Source of the DNA: Lysinibacillus pakistanensis
Lineage (GTDB): Bacteria > Bacillota > Bacilli > Bacillales_A > Planococcaceae
Reading direction: 5' to 3'
Length of the DNA: 64,000 nucleotides
Assembly: GCA_001312325.1 (NCBI GenBank)
Contig: BBDJ01000027.1
Span: 9,753-73,752 of the forward strand
The translations under genes were made by a program, and so were the position numbers. The notes beneath the pieces were generated by a model. The model had not been told where the DNA came from and ran no database searches. It saw only the letters and a list, made by a program, of their open reading frames with translations. Positions 1-9,699 of this stretch are shown here, piece by piece (position 1 is the stretch's first letter; each line of letters starts with the position of its first letter).

Positions 1-1
1 G

Positions 2-1663
2 GAATGCACAAATACATTTGTTTCAGATCAAAAGGTTGATTTGATTCCTTACGGATACCAAATAAAACATGGTGCCTTATATCAAATTTCTGAAAAGGTG
101 TTACGTGATGGATCCATAGAGCAGAAGGAACATTTAATTTGCAGTCAATCGCCCTTGATCGTGAGATCATTCGAAAATGTTGAAACGGATGATTTGTATT
201 ATGAACTGAATTGGAAAGACGAACATCGGCTGAGAAAAGCAATTGTTCTCGCTTCGCAAATTGGTTCCAGGAAAGAATTAGCTTTGTTATCTAATAGATC
301 ACTAGCTGTGACAGAAAACAATGCAAAAAATATGATTGATTACTTTTACAGTTATTTAATGCATAACAAATCTAAATTAGCTCGAGAACATTTGGTTAGT
401 CGAATAGGGCATATAAAAGGCTATTTCGTTCATCCTTTGTTGGCTAATGAAGTTATGATTAAACCAAATGATTTGGGAGAAAAGCAGCTACTAGAAGCCT
501 TTCAATCGTCAGGAACAGTTCAAGAATGGATTGAACATGTTTTAAGCCCTATTCAACATCATCCTAGAGCGTTATTGATGGTACTCGCAAGTTTTGCATC
601 TGTTTTATTACATGATTTGAAGCTCCAGCCGTTTGTCATAGATTTTGCTGGTGAAACTTCCAACGGTAAAACGACTATTCTACGAGCCTGTGCCAGTGTT
701 TGGGGATCGGACACATTAATGAGTGAGTGGAACATTACGAAGGTAGCTGCAGAGCGTAAAACGACTTTTTTTGAATAGCTTTCCTTTAATATTGGATGAT
801 TCACGAAAAGCCAATGAAAAAAACAGTAGGAGATTTCATTTATAACTTTAGTGGCGGGCGTTCAAAGGGGCGAGGGTCTACCACAGGGAGCCAGCAAGAG
901 TTTACGTGGAATAATATCTTAATCTCTACTGGAGAAGCTAGTTTAACCACATACGCTGAACAAAAAGGAGGCGTGGCTGCACGTATTATCTCGATAGAAG
1001 GAGTTCCATTTGAAAATGTGAAACCTAGTTTCTTTACTAGCTTACATAACGGAATCGACTCTTATTATGGAGAAATCGGCAAGCAGTTTGTAGCGAAATG
1101 GCAGCAACATAAAAATAGGCTCATTCCTGAGTTTATGGAATACGTAAAAGTATGCCAAGAAAAAGCTGAGAGCAATCCAGTTATTGTTCGGGTTGCTAGA
1201 AATTTTGCAGTACTAATTTATGTGGGAAAGCTTCTTAATGTGTTCTTTAAATTAGATATTGATTTGATGCAGCTATACAGGTTATTCGATGAATTAGTCT
1301 CTGAAAACAAAGCACTGGACAAGCCAAAGCAATTGCTTGAAATGATGCTACAGGACTTAGATTCAGATCGTGGATCGATTTTCCGTAAATATGAATTGAG
1401 CCGTCCAATGAAAGCAGTTTATAAAGATGGTGTGCTATGGATAACACCGAATTATTTAAAGGAATTACTAGGTATAGAAGAAAAAACTATCCGAGCTGCA
1501 TGGCTAAATCGCAATTTCATTGTTGGAAGAGAGGATAAAGGAAAGAGAGTAGATTATCATTCGAAAAAAAATTAATGGAAAGACCTTTCGCTTAGTATGT
1601 GTTAGTAAAGGAATTATCCAGGAGTTAGGATTTGACTTCTCAGAACAACTAGAAAGGTATTAG
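2..1663 (+). CDS. DUF927-family replication ATPase of a mobile element (5' partial, frameshifted)
   Basis: Open from the window edge, so the N-terminus is missing; the TTG at 41 is probably not the real start. The early text PYGYQIKHGALYQI fits DUF927, a helicase-like P-loop family that accompanies primases in phages and integrative elements. A Walker A motif GETSNGKTT lies near 655-680 and a Walker B-like LILDDS near 790. Frame is restored by removing one base in T7 (766-772), A7 (817-823) and A8 (1564-1571), giving about 552 residues ending at TAG 1661-1663. The likely role is DNA unwinding in element replication. The adjoining repeat cluster supports this, but helicase activity is inferred. 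All three breaks are homopolymer type, so I do not call it a pseudogene. Confidence 0.72.
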
Positions 1664-1936
1664 GTTACATGAAGTTACACTAAAAATTTTATTGTTGTAA
1701 CCTTAGAAAACCTTATATATCAATAGTTTATAAGAATAAGTTACATAAGTTACAAGGTTACATTAATAAATATATTCACATGTATTTTATTTCAAAGGAA
1801 AAACTAACATGAAGAATTATATATAGTGTGTATTTTTTTCTTGTAACCGTGTAACTTTGTAACTTTTACTGTCGAACCCTTGATATAACTGGATTTAGGA
1901 GGTTACAAGTTAGGTTACAAAATAGGGAAGGTTACA
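1663..1936. repeat. GTTACA iteron-like cluster
   Basis: Twelve copies of RGTTACA or its complement TGTAACY lie in 275 bp. Forward copies start at 1663, 1673, 1739, 1748, 1756, 1901, 1913 and 1930; reverse copies at 1696, 1842, 1850 and 1858. Many are 8-12 bp apart, about one helical turn. The block sits directly after the DUF927 gene and before the next gene. Such clusters are typical of initiator-binding iterons or of operators; an origin for this element is my inference. Confidence 0.6.
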
Positions 1937-1942
1937 AGAAAA

Positions 1943-2266
1943 ATGACCAGACAATATAAAATTATCCGTTCTTTATCAAAGAAACAACAAGAAGAACAAA
2001 AAGCAACATATGTTGCACATATAGAAGGTAAAAAGCCAAATGTAAATAAAGCAATTATCGTGCCAAATGGTAAGCACTATTTATTAATAGTTCCTAAATG
2101 TTTTGCTTGTGGGCTGACACATTTTCATGGTGAAGGATTAGGACCAAGGGTAGGGCATACAAGATGTGTAGTAGATCGATACGATATCAAGATTGATTGG
2201 TCAGATGAAGAAAATATTCGTCTTGCCAAAAGGTACAACATAGAAATGAAGGAGGCAAAGGGATGA
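1943..2266 (+). CDS. small cysteine/histidine-containing mobile-element protein
   Basis: Intact 107-residue ORF starting right after the last GTTACA repeat; no strong ribosome site is visible. The N-terminal third is basic and Gln/Lys-rich. Around residues 53-78 are CFACG, THFHGEG and GHTRC, a Cys/His arrangement that could bind zinc. The stop overlaps the ATG of the following Com-like gene (ATGA), so the two are probably translationally coupled. I do not recognise the family; a nucleic-acid-binding role is only suggested by the Cys/His content and context. Confidence 0.6.
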   Translation: MTRQYKIIRSLSKKQQEEQKATYVAHIEGKKPNVNKAIIVPNGKHYLLIVPKCFACGLTHFHGEGLGPRVGHTRCVVDRYDIKIDWSDEENIRLAKRYNIEMKEAKG

Positions 2267-2406
2267 AAGAGATACGATGCACTAAGTGTGGGAAGTTATT
2301 ACTTAAAGCTAATAAAGAATATGAAGTCAGTACGAATGATTGTGAGTTAGAAGTACAATGTACACGATCAGGCTGCAAGACTATCAATCGTTACAAAGTT
2401 AAATAA
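2263..2406 (+). CDS. Com-like zinc-finger protein (phage Mu Com family)
   Basis: A 47-residue ORF with an overlapping start (ATGA) and the ribosome site GGAGGCAAAGGG just upstream. It begins MKEIRCTKCGKLLLKA and continues with a second cysteine pair, QCTRSGCK. This matches the Mu Com pattern of IRCxxCxKLLxKA followed by CxRCK and INR. Mu Com is a small zinc protein that activates translation of mom. No DNA modification gene follows here, so its target in this element is unknown. Confidence 0.62.
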   Translation: MKEIRCTKCGKLLLKANKEYEVSTNDCELEVQCTRSGCKTINRYKVK

Positions 2407-2871
2407 ACATAGAGACTCATGAAGTCCAGTAGCTGCACAGTGATGTGTATGTTATTGGACTTTTATTTATTAGGGGGTGTGGTAGTTGCGTTCAATTCGA
2501 AGTCCGGCCAGCTTATGGAGTGATGAACAATGAAGGTGTTGTGATCGTGGGTAATTCCATCGATGCATTAGGAGTGTCTACAGCCTCGTACAAAGCAGAT
2601 TATATAAATCTTATACCGTAAGTAAGGGAAGGGATGTAACTAAGCTGTGCGGAAGCTTTAAGGCTGTCATATCAAGTCTTTGGGTCCTTCTAGAGATTTA
2701 TAATTTATGCGGGGCTTGCGAGCCCCAAAAGTCAGCTGTTTTTGTTTTAAAAATTTTACTTTCGCTTTCGCTTTGAGAGGTCACAACCCTAGTATTAATC
2801 AGTTTTTCATAGTCTGAAAGCGAAAGTAAGGAAAGTATACAAAGCGAAAGTAAGAAAGGGATTGAGAAAAA
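2407..2871. other. 465-bp intergenic stretch with remnant ORF and hairpin
   Basis: No convincing gene. An open stretch around 2470-2620 could encode about 32 residues from the ATG near 2523 (begins MNNEGVVIVGNS, ends NLIP) and may be a phage-gene remnant. A GC-rich hairpin, GGGGCT-TGCG-AGCCCC, lies near 2711-2727. The last 115 bp carry the GCGAAAGT repeats listed separately. Confidence 0.4.
2757..2851. repeat. GCGAAAGT direct/inverted repeats upstream of the ClpP-like gene
   Basis: ACTTTCGCTTTCGCTTT at about 2758-2774 is the inverse of AAAGCGAAAGTAAG, which occurs twice, near 2817 and 2840, just before the ClpP-like start. At least four GCGAAAG units occur in 95 bp. An operator array or a stem-forming leader of the downstream gene is plausible. 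Confidence 0.5.
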
Positions 2872-3774
2872 ATGAATATTCATATACGTGGTCCAATCAT
2901 TTCAGATAGCGAGCAGCCGATTTACGATTATTTCGACATTCCTGCTACTAGTCCAGGTGTGATTAATCAACAACTGGAAACTGCTAAAAAAGCAAAGTCA
3001 TCGACATTGACTGTCTTAATTAATAGTGGAGGGGGTTCTGTTTTCAGTGCCTCTGAAATCTATACAGCTTTAAAATCCTTTGCTGGAGGAGTAACCATTC
3101 AAATTGTGGGTGTAGCTGCAAGTGCTGCATCTGTAATTGCCATGGCTGGAAGGCGTGTGGAAATGTCTCCTACAGCTCAATTAATGATTCATAACGCAAG
3201 TGTTTCTGTCCAGGGGGATTATCGCACAATGAATCATACAAGTGAGTTTCTTCAAAACATTAACAAGTCAATTATGAATGCTTATACAGCCAAAACAGGT
3301 TTGAGTGAAACAAAACTGAAATCCATGATGGACAAAGAGACGTGGATGAATGCACAGAAAGCGAAAGAATTAGGTTTTATCGATGCGGTCATGTTTGAAC
3401 AGGAAATAGCAGCTGTTGCAAGTCTTGATATGCCACTGTTAACAAATGGCGTTTTACCACAGGCTGTTATCGATAAAATGCGTCAGGAGCTAGCGCAAAA
3501 TAGTAATCATGTAGGAACAAATAATAGAACCATTCCGCCACAAAATAGAGACATGCAATTATTGAAAGCACATGAAAAAAATCTAAACAATACGGTCATA
3601 TCTAAACCTAGTAATCCTTCACCTTCTTTTACCAAAGAAGAGGGAGAGCAAGCTATCCAGGTAGTGAAGGCAATGAAAGCGTTGAGTGAAAAAGGGATAA
3701 AGTATGAGAATTTTTCACCAGAGCAAATCATGCAAACATATGGGCTGGTCGAAGCCTTTACAAAACATCAGTAA
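2872..3774 (+). CDS. ClpP-type phage head maturation protease
   Basis: Intact 300-residue ORF. Residues about 1-190 form a ClpP-fold serine protease: INSGGGSVFSA glycine-rich loop, AASAAS with the nucleophile serine near residue 84, MIHNAS with the histidine near 109, then GFIDAV. ClpP-related prohead proteases of tailed phages share this arrangement and cleave scaffold or capsid precursors. The C-terminal third is Asn/Pro/Ser-rich, then helical. Normally a major capsid gene follows; here the next gene is a coiled-coil protein of unknown family, and no terminase, portal or capsid gene is recognisable, so the role may have been repurposed. Confidence 0.82.
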   Translation: MNIHIRGPIISDSEQPIYDYFDIPATSPGVINQQLETAKKAKSSTLTVLINSGGGSVFSASEIYTALKSFAGGVTIQIVGVAASAASVIAMAGRRVEMSPTAQLMIHNASVSVQGDYRTMNHTSEFLQNINKSIMNAYTAKTGLSETKLKSMMDKETWMNAQKAKELGFIDAVMFEQEIAAVASLDMPLLTNGVLPQAVIDKMRQELAQNSNHVGTNNRTIPPQNRDMQLLKAHEKNLNNTVISKPSNPSPSFTKEEGEQAIQVVKAMKALSEKGIKYENFSPEQIMQTYGLVEAFTKHQ

Positions 3775-3828
3775 AATATCGATTTCAGTTTTACCTATAA
3801 CAATTAAAAAAAAGAAAGGTGATTCTCT

Positions 3829-4745
3829 ATGTCGAAACAAATAGAATCCGTTGAAAATATAAAAAGCCTGTTAGATAAATTTTTAGAAAATACTATGAGT
3901 ACGGTTGCCGCTGAAAAGCAACGTTATGCAAAAGAAGAAAAAAACGCTTGTTGGAAATATTGAAGAAGTTTTACAGGCAGCAGCCGCTGTTACCTCCCAT
4001 CTAAAAAGTAAAGTGGATCTTTTAAATGTGGATATTGAAGAAATGTCCAATAAGCAGCAAGAAGTTGCGAAGGAAATCGCAGAAAAGGAAATGCGAGAGG
4101 ACCAGGACGGCATTGAAAAATTAGAAGAAGAATTGACGAATGTTACGGCCAAGAAAATGGCACTGGAAATAAGAAGAGATACGTTAGCTAAACAGGAAAC
4201 AAATCTAGGTCCAGAAGAAAAGCAAAAAAATTGTGGCAGCCATTCATAATTTTGGCGCAATCAAATTTAATTCTACACTTGTGCATGATCGGGTTAAAAC
4301 TTTAGAAAGTTTAATCAAACAACTAACAACCTACAAAGAGCAACTTGCACGAGAAAGCGATGTAGATTTACAAAACTTTAATTCGAAAGCTGCCTTACAG
4401 CTTGTAAGTAAACCATTAATCAAGGCTATTTTTACAGAAGAAGCTCGTAAATATATTAATGAGACAAGAGAAATGAATGCTCATGACTATTCAGGAGTTC
4501 AATTTGTTGCCATGTGGTTAGATGATGAAGAAAATAATACGTTTACAGAGTTTTGTCGTAAATATCATAAAATTGTAACTGATCCACTCGGCGAAAAGGT
4601 GTATTACGTGAATAAAGATATTAGACACAACAGTAATCGATATAGACCAGGAAACATTTTAACTATCTATGACTTAAAGGACTTTACGTCTGAAGGTATT
4701 GAGCGTTTAGTAGAAAGTGGCGCCCTTAGCTCGGAAAAATATTGA
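3829..4745 (+). CDS. coiled-coil protein of unknown function (frameshifted)
   Basis: Starts MSKQIESVENIKSLLDK after a GAAAGGTGATT ribosome site. Removing one A from A7 at 3938-3944 and one from A7 at 4224-4230 gives a single 304-residue protein. Residues about 20-130 are strongly helical and charged (coiled coil); the C-terminal half is a mixed domain with DYSGVQFVAMWLDDE and a closing SEGIERLVESGAL. It follows the ClpP-like protease and could be a structural or scaffold-type product, but I do not recognise it. A hairpin terminator follows. Confidence 0.6.
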
Positions 4746-4768
4746 TAGGTTCGCTTGTAACTTTGATA

Positions 4769-4795
4769 GGGCCACTCTTCATGAGTGGTCTTTTC
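4769..4795 (+). terminator. rho-independent terminator
   Basis: GGCCACTC-ttcat-GAGTGGTC followed by TTTT, 25 bp after the coiled-coil gene stop. The right half (TTCATGAGTGGTCTTTT) recurs exactly at 5873-5889 without its left arm, a sign of local duplication. Confidence 0.75.
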
Positions 4796-4865
4796 ACTAC
4801 TAAATTTTGTTTGGCAAATAGCAAGCAATGAAGATTATTAAAAGCGGTTAAGAAGTGGTGAGATC

Positions 4866-5181
4866 ATGTCATTTTGGTTAAAAGATTATTCCATTCTCCA
4901 AAATAAGTTGGACTATTTACAGTTTAAGCTTACAGATAAAGAGCTTTCTTCTGCTGAGAGAAATGCTGCAGAAGGAGAATTACAATATTGTTTAGACAGG
5001 AAAGAGCAATTTGAAAAGTTAGTTTCTAAATTCGATTCTATAGAGCAAAAAAATTCTTTACGAGAAATATGTGAACAGTAAAACACTCGTACAAATTGCA
5101 CATGAATTAGGGTACTCCGAACACTATATCCACAATAAGCATTCTCAAATAAAGCGATTGATTAAATTCAGTGAAAGTTGA
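4866..5181 (+). CDS. sigma-70 region 4-like phage regulator (frameshifted)
   Basis: Reads 71 residues to a false stop at 5081. Removing one A from A7 (5047-5053) continues it to TGA at 5179-5181, about 104 residues. The restored C-terminus reads ILYEKYVNSKTLVQIAHEL, then GYSEHYIHNKHSQIKR, the helix-turn-helix pattern of sigma region 4 and of small phage late-gene regulators. The N-terminal part is a charged helix. It sits immediately before another regulator-like ORF, the usual place of such genes just ahead of packaging genes, although none follow here. Confidence 0.65.
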
Positions 5182-5192
5182 GGTGATGTTCT

Positions 5193-5834
5193 GTGAATCT
5201 AGCAATGATTAGTGAAGAATTTGGAGAGCAAATAGCAGCCATTACAGCTGGAACAAGGTATGAAATAAGTAGTGAGTCGGATAACGATGTTCCAGTGATG
5301 GAAGCACGGATCCGTAACACCATGTATTGCTTGTGGAAGGATGCTACGTCAAAAGAGTTGGCCAAGTATTTAAAACGATCAGCAGAACAATATTTTCAGG
5401 AATTGTATGAGTTTTCATACGGTGTTACCTCTTATGATGACGATGTAAGTATAACTAAAGGAACCGAGCGACTCGCTTTAATGATTATTGCGGAGAAAGA
5501 GAACAGGAAACGTCAAATAGACCGCTTAGAGAGGGCGTACGAGCGTTTTCGCTCTATCTTGGATAGTTTACCCACACAAGATGTGGAAGTGCTAAAACAA
5601 TACTTTATAGAACGTAAAAAGGTTGATTATGAGTTACTACGTGGAGTAGTGAAAAAGCATCTTACATTTATTGAGGCATACTATGATAAAGACACAGTAG
5701 CTGCAGAGCAACGTTCAAAAGAAATCTCTAAAGACATTGTAGGACCAGCACCAAAAGTCAAGCCTATAACGGTGCAACAACTGAATAAGAATAAGAAAAG
5801 AGCAATGAAGCAATTGAATAAATTGTTTACATAG
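5193..5834 (+). CDS. helical phage-type protein, possible ArpU-like regulator
   Basis: Intact 213-residue ORF with a GTG start after GAGGTGATG. Mostly helical and charged. Residues about 90-145 (TERLALMII through SLPTQDVEVLKQYFIE) resemble the helical part of phage transcriptional regulators that precede terminase genes; the C-terminus is Lys-rich. Eleven bases separate it from the sigma-like gene and a terminator follows, so the two form one unit. Family assignment is tentative. Confidence 0.5.
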   Translation: MNLAMISEEFGEQIAAITAGTRYEISSESDNDVPVMEARIRNTMYCLWKDATSKELAKYLKRSAEQYFQELYEFSYGVTSYDDDVSITKGTERLALMIIAEKENRKRQIDRLERAYERFRSILDSLPTQDVEVLKQYFIERKKVDYELLRGVVKKHLTFIEAYYDKDTVAAEQRSKEISKDIVGPAPKVKPITVQQLNKNKKRAMKQLNKLFT

Positions 5835-5863
5835 ACACTTACCTTTAGGTAGGTGTTTTTTTC
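5832..5863 (+). terminator. rho-independent terminator
   Basis: ACACTTACCT-tt-AGGTAGGTGT then seven T, overlapping the end of the preceding gene. A near copy lies at 8718-8746. Confidence 0.8.
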
Positions 5864-6043
5864 ATTTTCAGCTTCATGAGTGGTCTTTTGTTATTTAAAT
5901 GTGGGAGCCTTCACACTCTATTAAAGTAAGTAATTTGAATTATATTAATTAAGGCATATCCTCTTAGATTATATTTCTTACAAAGTATTTATATGGTAAC
6001 TTTGGTATATAAAAATATTTTTAGATAAAAAGGAGAGGTGGAA

Positions 6044-8139
6044 ATGATACATAAGTTTTATAAGAAAACATTAATTTGTTTAATGGTAGTGCTTCTTATA
6101 TTTACATCAAGTATTGATATTTTTGGTTCATCAAAGGCGCATGCAAACTTTGTAACTAAACCAATTGAGATCACAGCTAAAAAGACTCTTAAGGATTTAG
6201 CTGAACATGTTGCTATTGGAATGGCTGAACAGATTGTGCAAAATTATTTGATCGATGAGATTATTGATTCAGCTGTTACAAAAGTAGATGCGGGCTTTGC
6301 ACCTGTTTGTTTGGACAAAAAGGTTAAAGAGCTGAAGGATTGCCCTCCAGAAAAACTAGCACAAGCAAAACGTGATTTTACTGCTGATGATAAAAATCAG
6401 TTAAGAGGTGCCCTAGAGGATGTCATAGAACAAAAAAACATATACAAGCTACAAGTGGCAAAAGTTTTTAGATTTTTTTTATACCAGTATTTTTGGCTAA
6501 TGGATTAGTAGCATTTTTCGATAGCTTATTAGATCCTGAGTCAGAAGGTTTGATTAATGAAGTAGCTCAAGAAGCATTGATTAATGCAGGGTTATTAAGA
6601 CCGGTGTTTGTACCTCCAGCTGAGGGCAGTTTGGAGCAATTAGATTTTAGTAAGCATGTGGAGTCAGTGGATGTTAATGTTTTTTTTGACGAACCTTATA
6701 TATATAGTATGCATTTTGAGTTTGTTATTTTGTTAAAACCTAACGTCACTTTAGGTTTTAGTATAGTTGATTCTAACGGTGCTTTAATCGAGAGCTCAAG
6801 TTCTACATCATTAACTGTTAGTCCGTATTTTAGAAGTTGGGTTGTGACTATATCTGGAGATAAGCCGTATTTTTTACCAGAGGCTCATGGAGTTAATATG
6901 TTAGTTCATGGCAATGTGATAGGTCTTAAAAATCCTCCTGTCCTTTGGCGTAGTGCCAATAGGTATTATGTTATTGAGAATGACTATCAGACTCCGCAAT
7001 ATCCTGCTACGTCCGAAGCTAAAAGATATTTAATGGATTACTGGGGGGCAATGCTTAAAGATACATCAGTTAACGCAAGAATGAATACTTTACTTGCTAT
7101 GATGGCTACTAACCCAAGTGCTAATTTCAAGTTTGATGATTCGGTAAATGTTAAGTTACCTCCACCGAGAGTAGAAACTGATTATGGTACTCAAACGGCT
7201 ACTGATAAAATTAAAGATACTGACGGTAAAGTAAAAATACGAGGCATTGACAGTTATAAATTCACATATCAAGATAAAGACGTTTATCCGTCTGATCAGT
7301 CCTCGACAGGTTGGAAAGTTAGAAAGACTGGTGAAGATATAACAGTTGGAGAGGATGTTTCTGTAAAGGATAAAGATGAAAAAGAACCTGAACCTGAAAA
7401 GCCAACAGAACCAAGCAATCCTAGCTGTAATGAGTCGGATGATATGGAAGTAGATTCAGGTCAGTGTGAGGGCGTTCCTTATTTTGGCTCAAAGCTGGAG
7501 TTCATTTTCGGGAATGCAACTGGTAATAAAAAACATATAGAACGTTCCCTTGCTATGGAACTGCAGCTAAATAGCATTGGTATTTTCGATGATGCAAAAG
7601 GCAAGAAACTTGTACTTGATAATTTATCGAATGCTTTCGATGATCCTACTAGTATTCGAGAGACACTAGATAATGGTCGAGTAGTCAGAACGTCTGTCCT
7701 TAAGGGTCCAAATGGTGAATTGAAAGTCGAATCTGTGTGGGATAAAGAGAAATTAATATCGGTTAAGCTTGGGGAAGATGTTGTTGAGGAGCCAGAGGAT
7801 GGTACAGTATGGGAATATATAAATATTACTCAACCATTTTATGATGGTACAAAAATACCGAAATCCTTTGAATTAGAAGCAGATGGAGAAAAATTCTGGG
7901 TACACCCAAACGGAACAAAACATATGGTCGAGTATATCACAAGAGACGCAACTTCTCATGGTATGCCGATAAATAGCCAAACTTTATTGACCAGTTTCCA
8001 TAATTCTGTTAAAGGTGCAGTTAAGGAAGGCATTAAATATGAAGAAATTATGAATATAGGCAATTGGGAGTTAATATTTAGTAAGCCACGTGAAGATGGA
8101 TTACTACCAGTAATAAAGCATGCCGTTTATATGCCGTAG
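6044..8139 (+). CDS. secreted multidomain protein with polymorphic-toxin-like C-terminus (frameshifted)
   Basis: The ATG at 6044 is preferred over GTG 6038 because AGGAG (6031-6035) is 8 bases away. A signal peptide is clear: MIHKFYKK, a hydrophobic core CLMVVLLIFTSS, then KAHA. Removing one base in A7 (6432-6438) and one in T8 (6473-6480) gives a 697-residue product. A middle region is followed by an acidic, proline-rich linker (DEKEPEPEKPTEP) near residue 450. The C-terminal third (GNATGNKKHIERS, FDDPTSIRETLDNGR, LKVESVWDKEKLISVKL, then FWVHPNGTKHMVEY and LLPVIKHAVY) resembles modules at the ends of Bacillus LXG and other contact-dependent toxins. An immunity-like gene follows after 19 bp. 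Toxin activity is inferred. Confidence 0.6.
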
Positions 8140-8158
8140 CTTGAAGGAGATATGTTTT

Positions 8159-8662
8159 ATGTTACAAGTAATAGAGTATGAAGAGAGAAAGACTGTAAAT
8201 ATTGAATTTGATTTATATATACCGATTAATATAGAATTCGGTACTTGGAATATTTCAAAGGAGCCAACAATATATTGGCGAACTGGAGATTTTAAGAAAT
8301 CTTTAATTGAAATAGGAGTAGGGAAATATACAGGTAAAATTCGTTCCATTACACTAACTTTGTGTGAGCATGTACACCATACGGAAAATTTAAGTTTTAA
8401 AGATATTAATTATATTAAAGGTTTACCTATTTTTCAAATTGAAGAATCGATTGATAAGACATATATGGATGAAAAGGGTAAATTGAATGTTTATATAGGA
8501 GATGATAAAGTATTGATATTATTTTCAGAAAGTGAAATTATGTCAATTGTACAAAATGATAATGTAGGATTTGCTATAGACAACGATAAAATGGTTTGTG
8601 GCATTATAATTAGTAGTATGGTAGAACATGAAAAGATTTTATTAAAAGATGCATTGAAATAA
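8159..8662 (+). CDS. candidate immunity protein
   Basis: Intact; I choose the ATG at 8159 (167 residues) because GAAGGAGA lies 9 bases upstream, rather than the longer open frame from 8120. Acidic, no signal peptide or membrane helix, beta-rich with alternating hydrophobics. I do not recognise the family. Its position directly after the toxin-like gene, its cytoplasmic character and shared terminator fit an immunity protein. Known families of this kind are highly diverse, so lack of recognition is expected. Confidence 0.5.
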   Translation: MLQVIEYEERKTVNIEFDLYIPINIEFGTWNISKEPTIYWRTGDFKKSLIEIGVGKYTGKIRSITLTLCEHVHHTENLSFKDINYIKGLPIFQIEESIDKTYMDEKGKLNVYIGDDKVLILFSESEIMSIVQNDNVGFAIDNDKMVCGIIISSMVEHEKILLKDALK

Positions 8663-8717
8663 TGTGATGATTAATAAACAAAACCACTCTTATGGGTGGC
8701 AATAAATAGGCATTATC

Positions 8718-8746
8718 AAAACACTTACTTCGGTAGGTGTTTTTAT
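8718..8746 (+). terminator. rho-independent terminator
   Basis: AAAACACTTAC-ttcg-GTAGGTGTTTTT, a U-tailed stem with a UUCG-type loop ending the secreted-protein unit. Confidence 0.8.
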
Positions 8747-8839
8747 TTATCACTGAATCAAGTAATTAGGACTGCGAAAATGGTAGTCTCTTTAAAAAAA
8801 ACGTGGTATTATAATAAATAAATGTAAATGAGGGTAATT

Positions 8840-9604
8840 ATGGTTAGAACTACACTACGTGATTCAATTGGAAAATTAATTGAAGTTCTAGGATCTGAAG
8901 AAACTGAAAAAAATAATTAAATATATAGTTTCAACATCGTCTTATGAAGAAACGATAGATAAAAAGGATATTAGTTATTTAAGACTACGATCTAATAAAT
9001 CGTTCGAAACCCACAAAATAATTATGCTATTAAATCACTATCATAAATATCTGTTATTAACTGAAGAGTATATTGCAACTCAATTAGATCAGATTAATGA
9101 AGAACATCGTAATCATAGAAAATCTAAGGATCAAGAATCAACTGTTGATTTAAAATTTTTTTAGTTTTAAAGCTGAACAAAAAAAGGCTTCAAACGTATT
9201 TCCCTAATATTTTAAGAACATCTTTGTTTATTGCTCTATGTTCGTTCCTTGAAGACGTTATAAAAAATGGAATAAACAGTCATAAATCCAATCATAAATT
9301 CAAAAAACTTGAAGAAAAAGGTAATATTGAATCAGCTAAAATAATTTTAATAAAAGAAATAAAAATTAAGGATATTGAAAAGTTGAAATGGGATTATTTT
9401 ATTAATCTATTCAGAATAAGAAATGACCTTGTTCACAATGGTGGTAAAATAAACAACAGTAGAAAAGTAGATTTAGAAGCTTACAAAATTTCTAAAGATG
9501 AAAATGAGTATTTAGTTTTAAGTAAAGAAGCATTAGACTTTATATTCAAAGAATCAATTGAATTTATAGAGCAGTTCTCTAGTTTAGTTATAATGGATTT
9601 GTAA
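8840..9604 (+). CDS. HEPN-like protein of unknown function (frameshifted)
   Basis: Begins MVRTTLRDSIGKLIEVLG at ATG 8840. One base removed from each of A7 (8907-8913), T7 (9156-9162) and A7 (9179-9185) gives a continuous 253-residue protein. The C-terminal half contains LFRIRNDLVHNGGKI, that is R-N-x-x-x-H, the motif of HEPN-fold domains, many of which are RNases in toxin-antitoxin and anti-phage systems; others are non-catalytic. The rest is helical. It sits alone between two terminators in the accessory part of the element. A defence or toxin role is a hypothesis only. Confidence 0.5.
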
Positions 9605-9605
9605 C

Positions 9606-9634
9606 AGCCACATCTAACCAGGTGTGGCTTTTAT
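9606..9634 (+). terminator. rho-independent terminator
   Basis: AGCCACATC-taacca-GGTGTGGCT followed by TTTT, two bases after the HEPN-like gene stop. Confidence 0.75.
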
Positions 9635-9699
9635 AGTACTTGTATTCATTTGAATTTCCTCATGATAAGATAATCCTAGTAAATCTTGGGGGAATTATA

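Noticed and set aside
559..804. Minus-strand ORF over the DUF927 gene
   Set aside because: Shadow of the real plus-strand reading frame; no ribosome site or family match.
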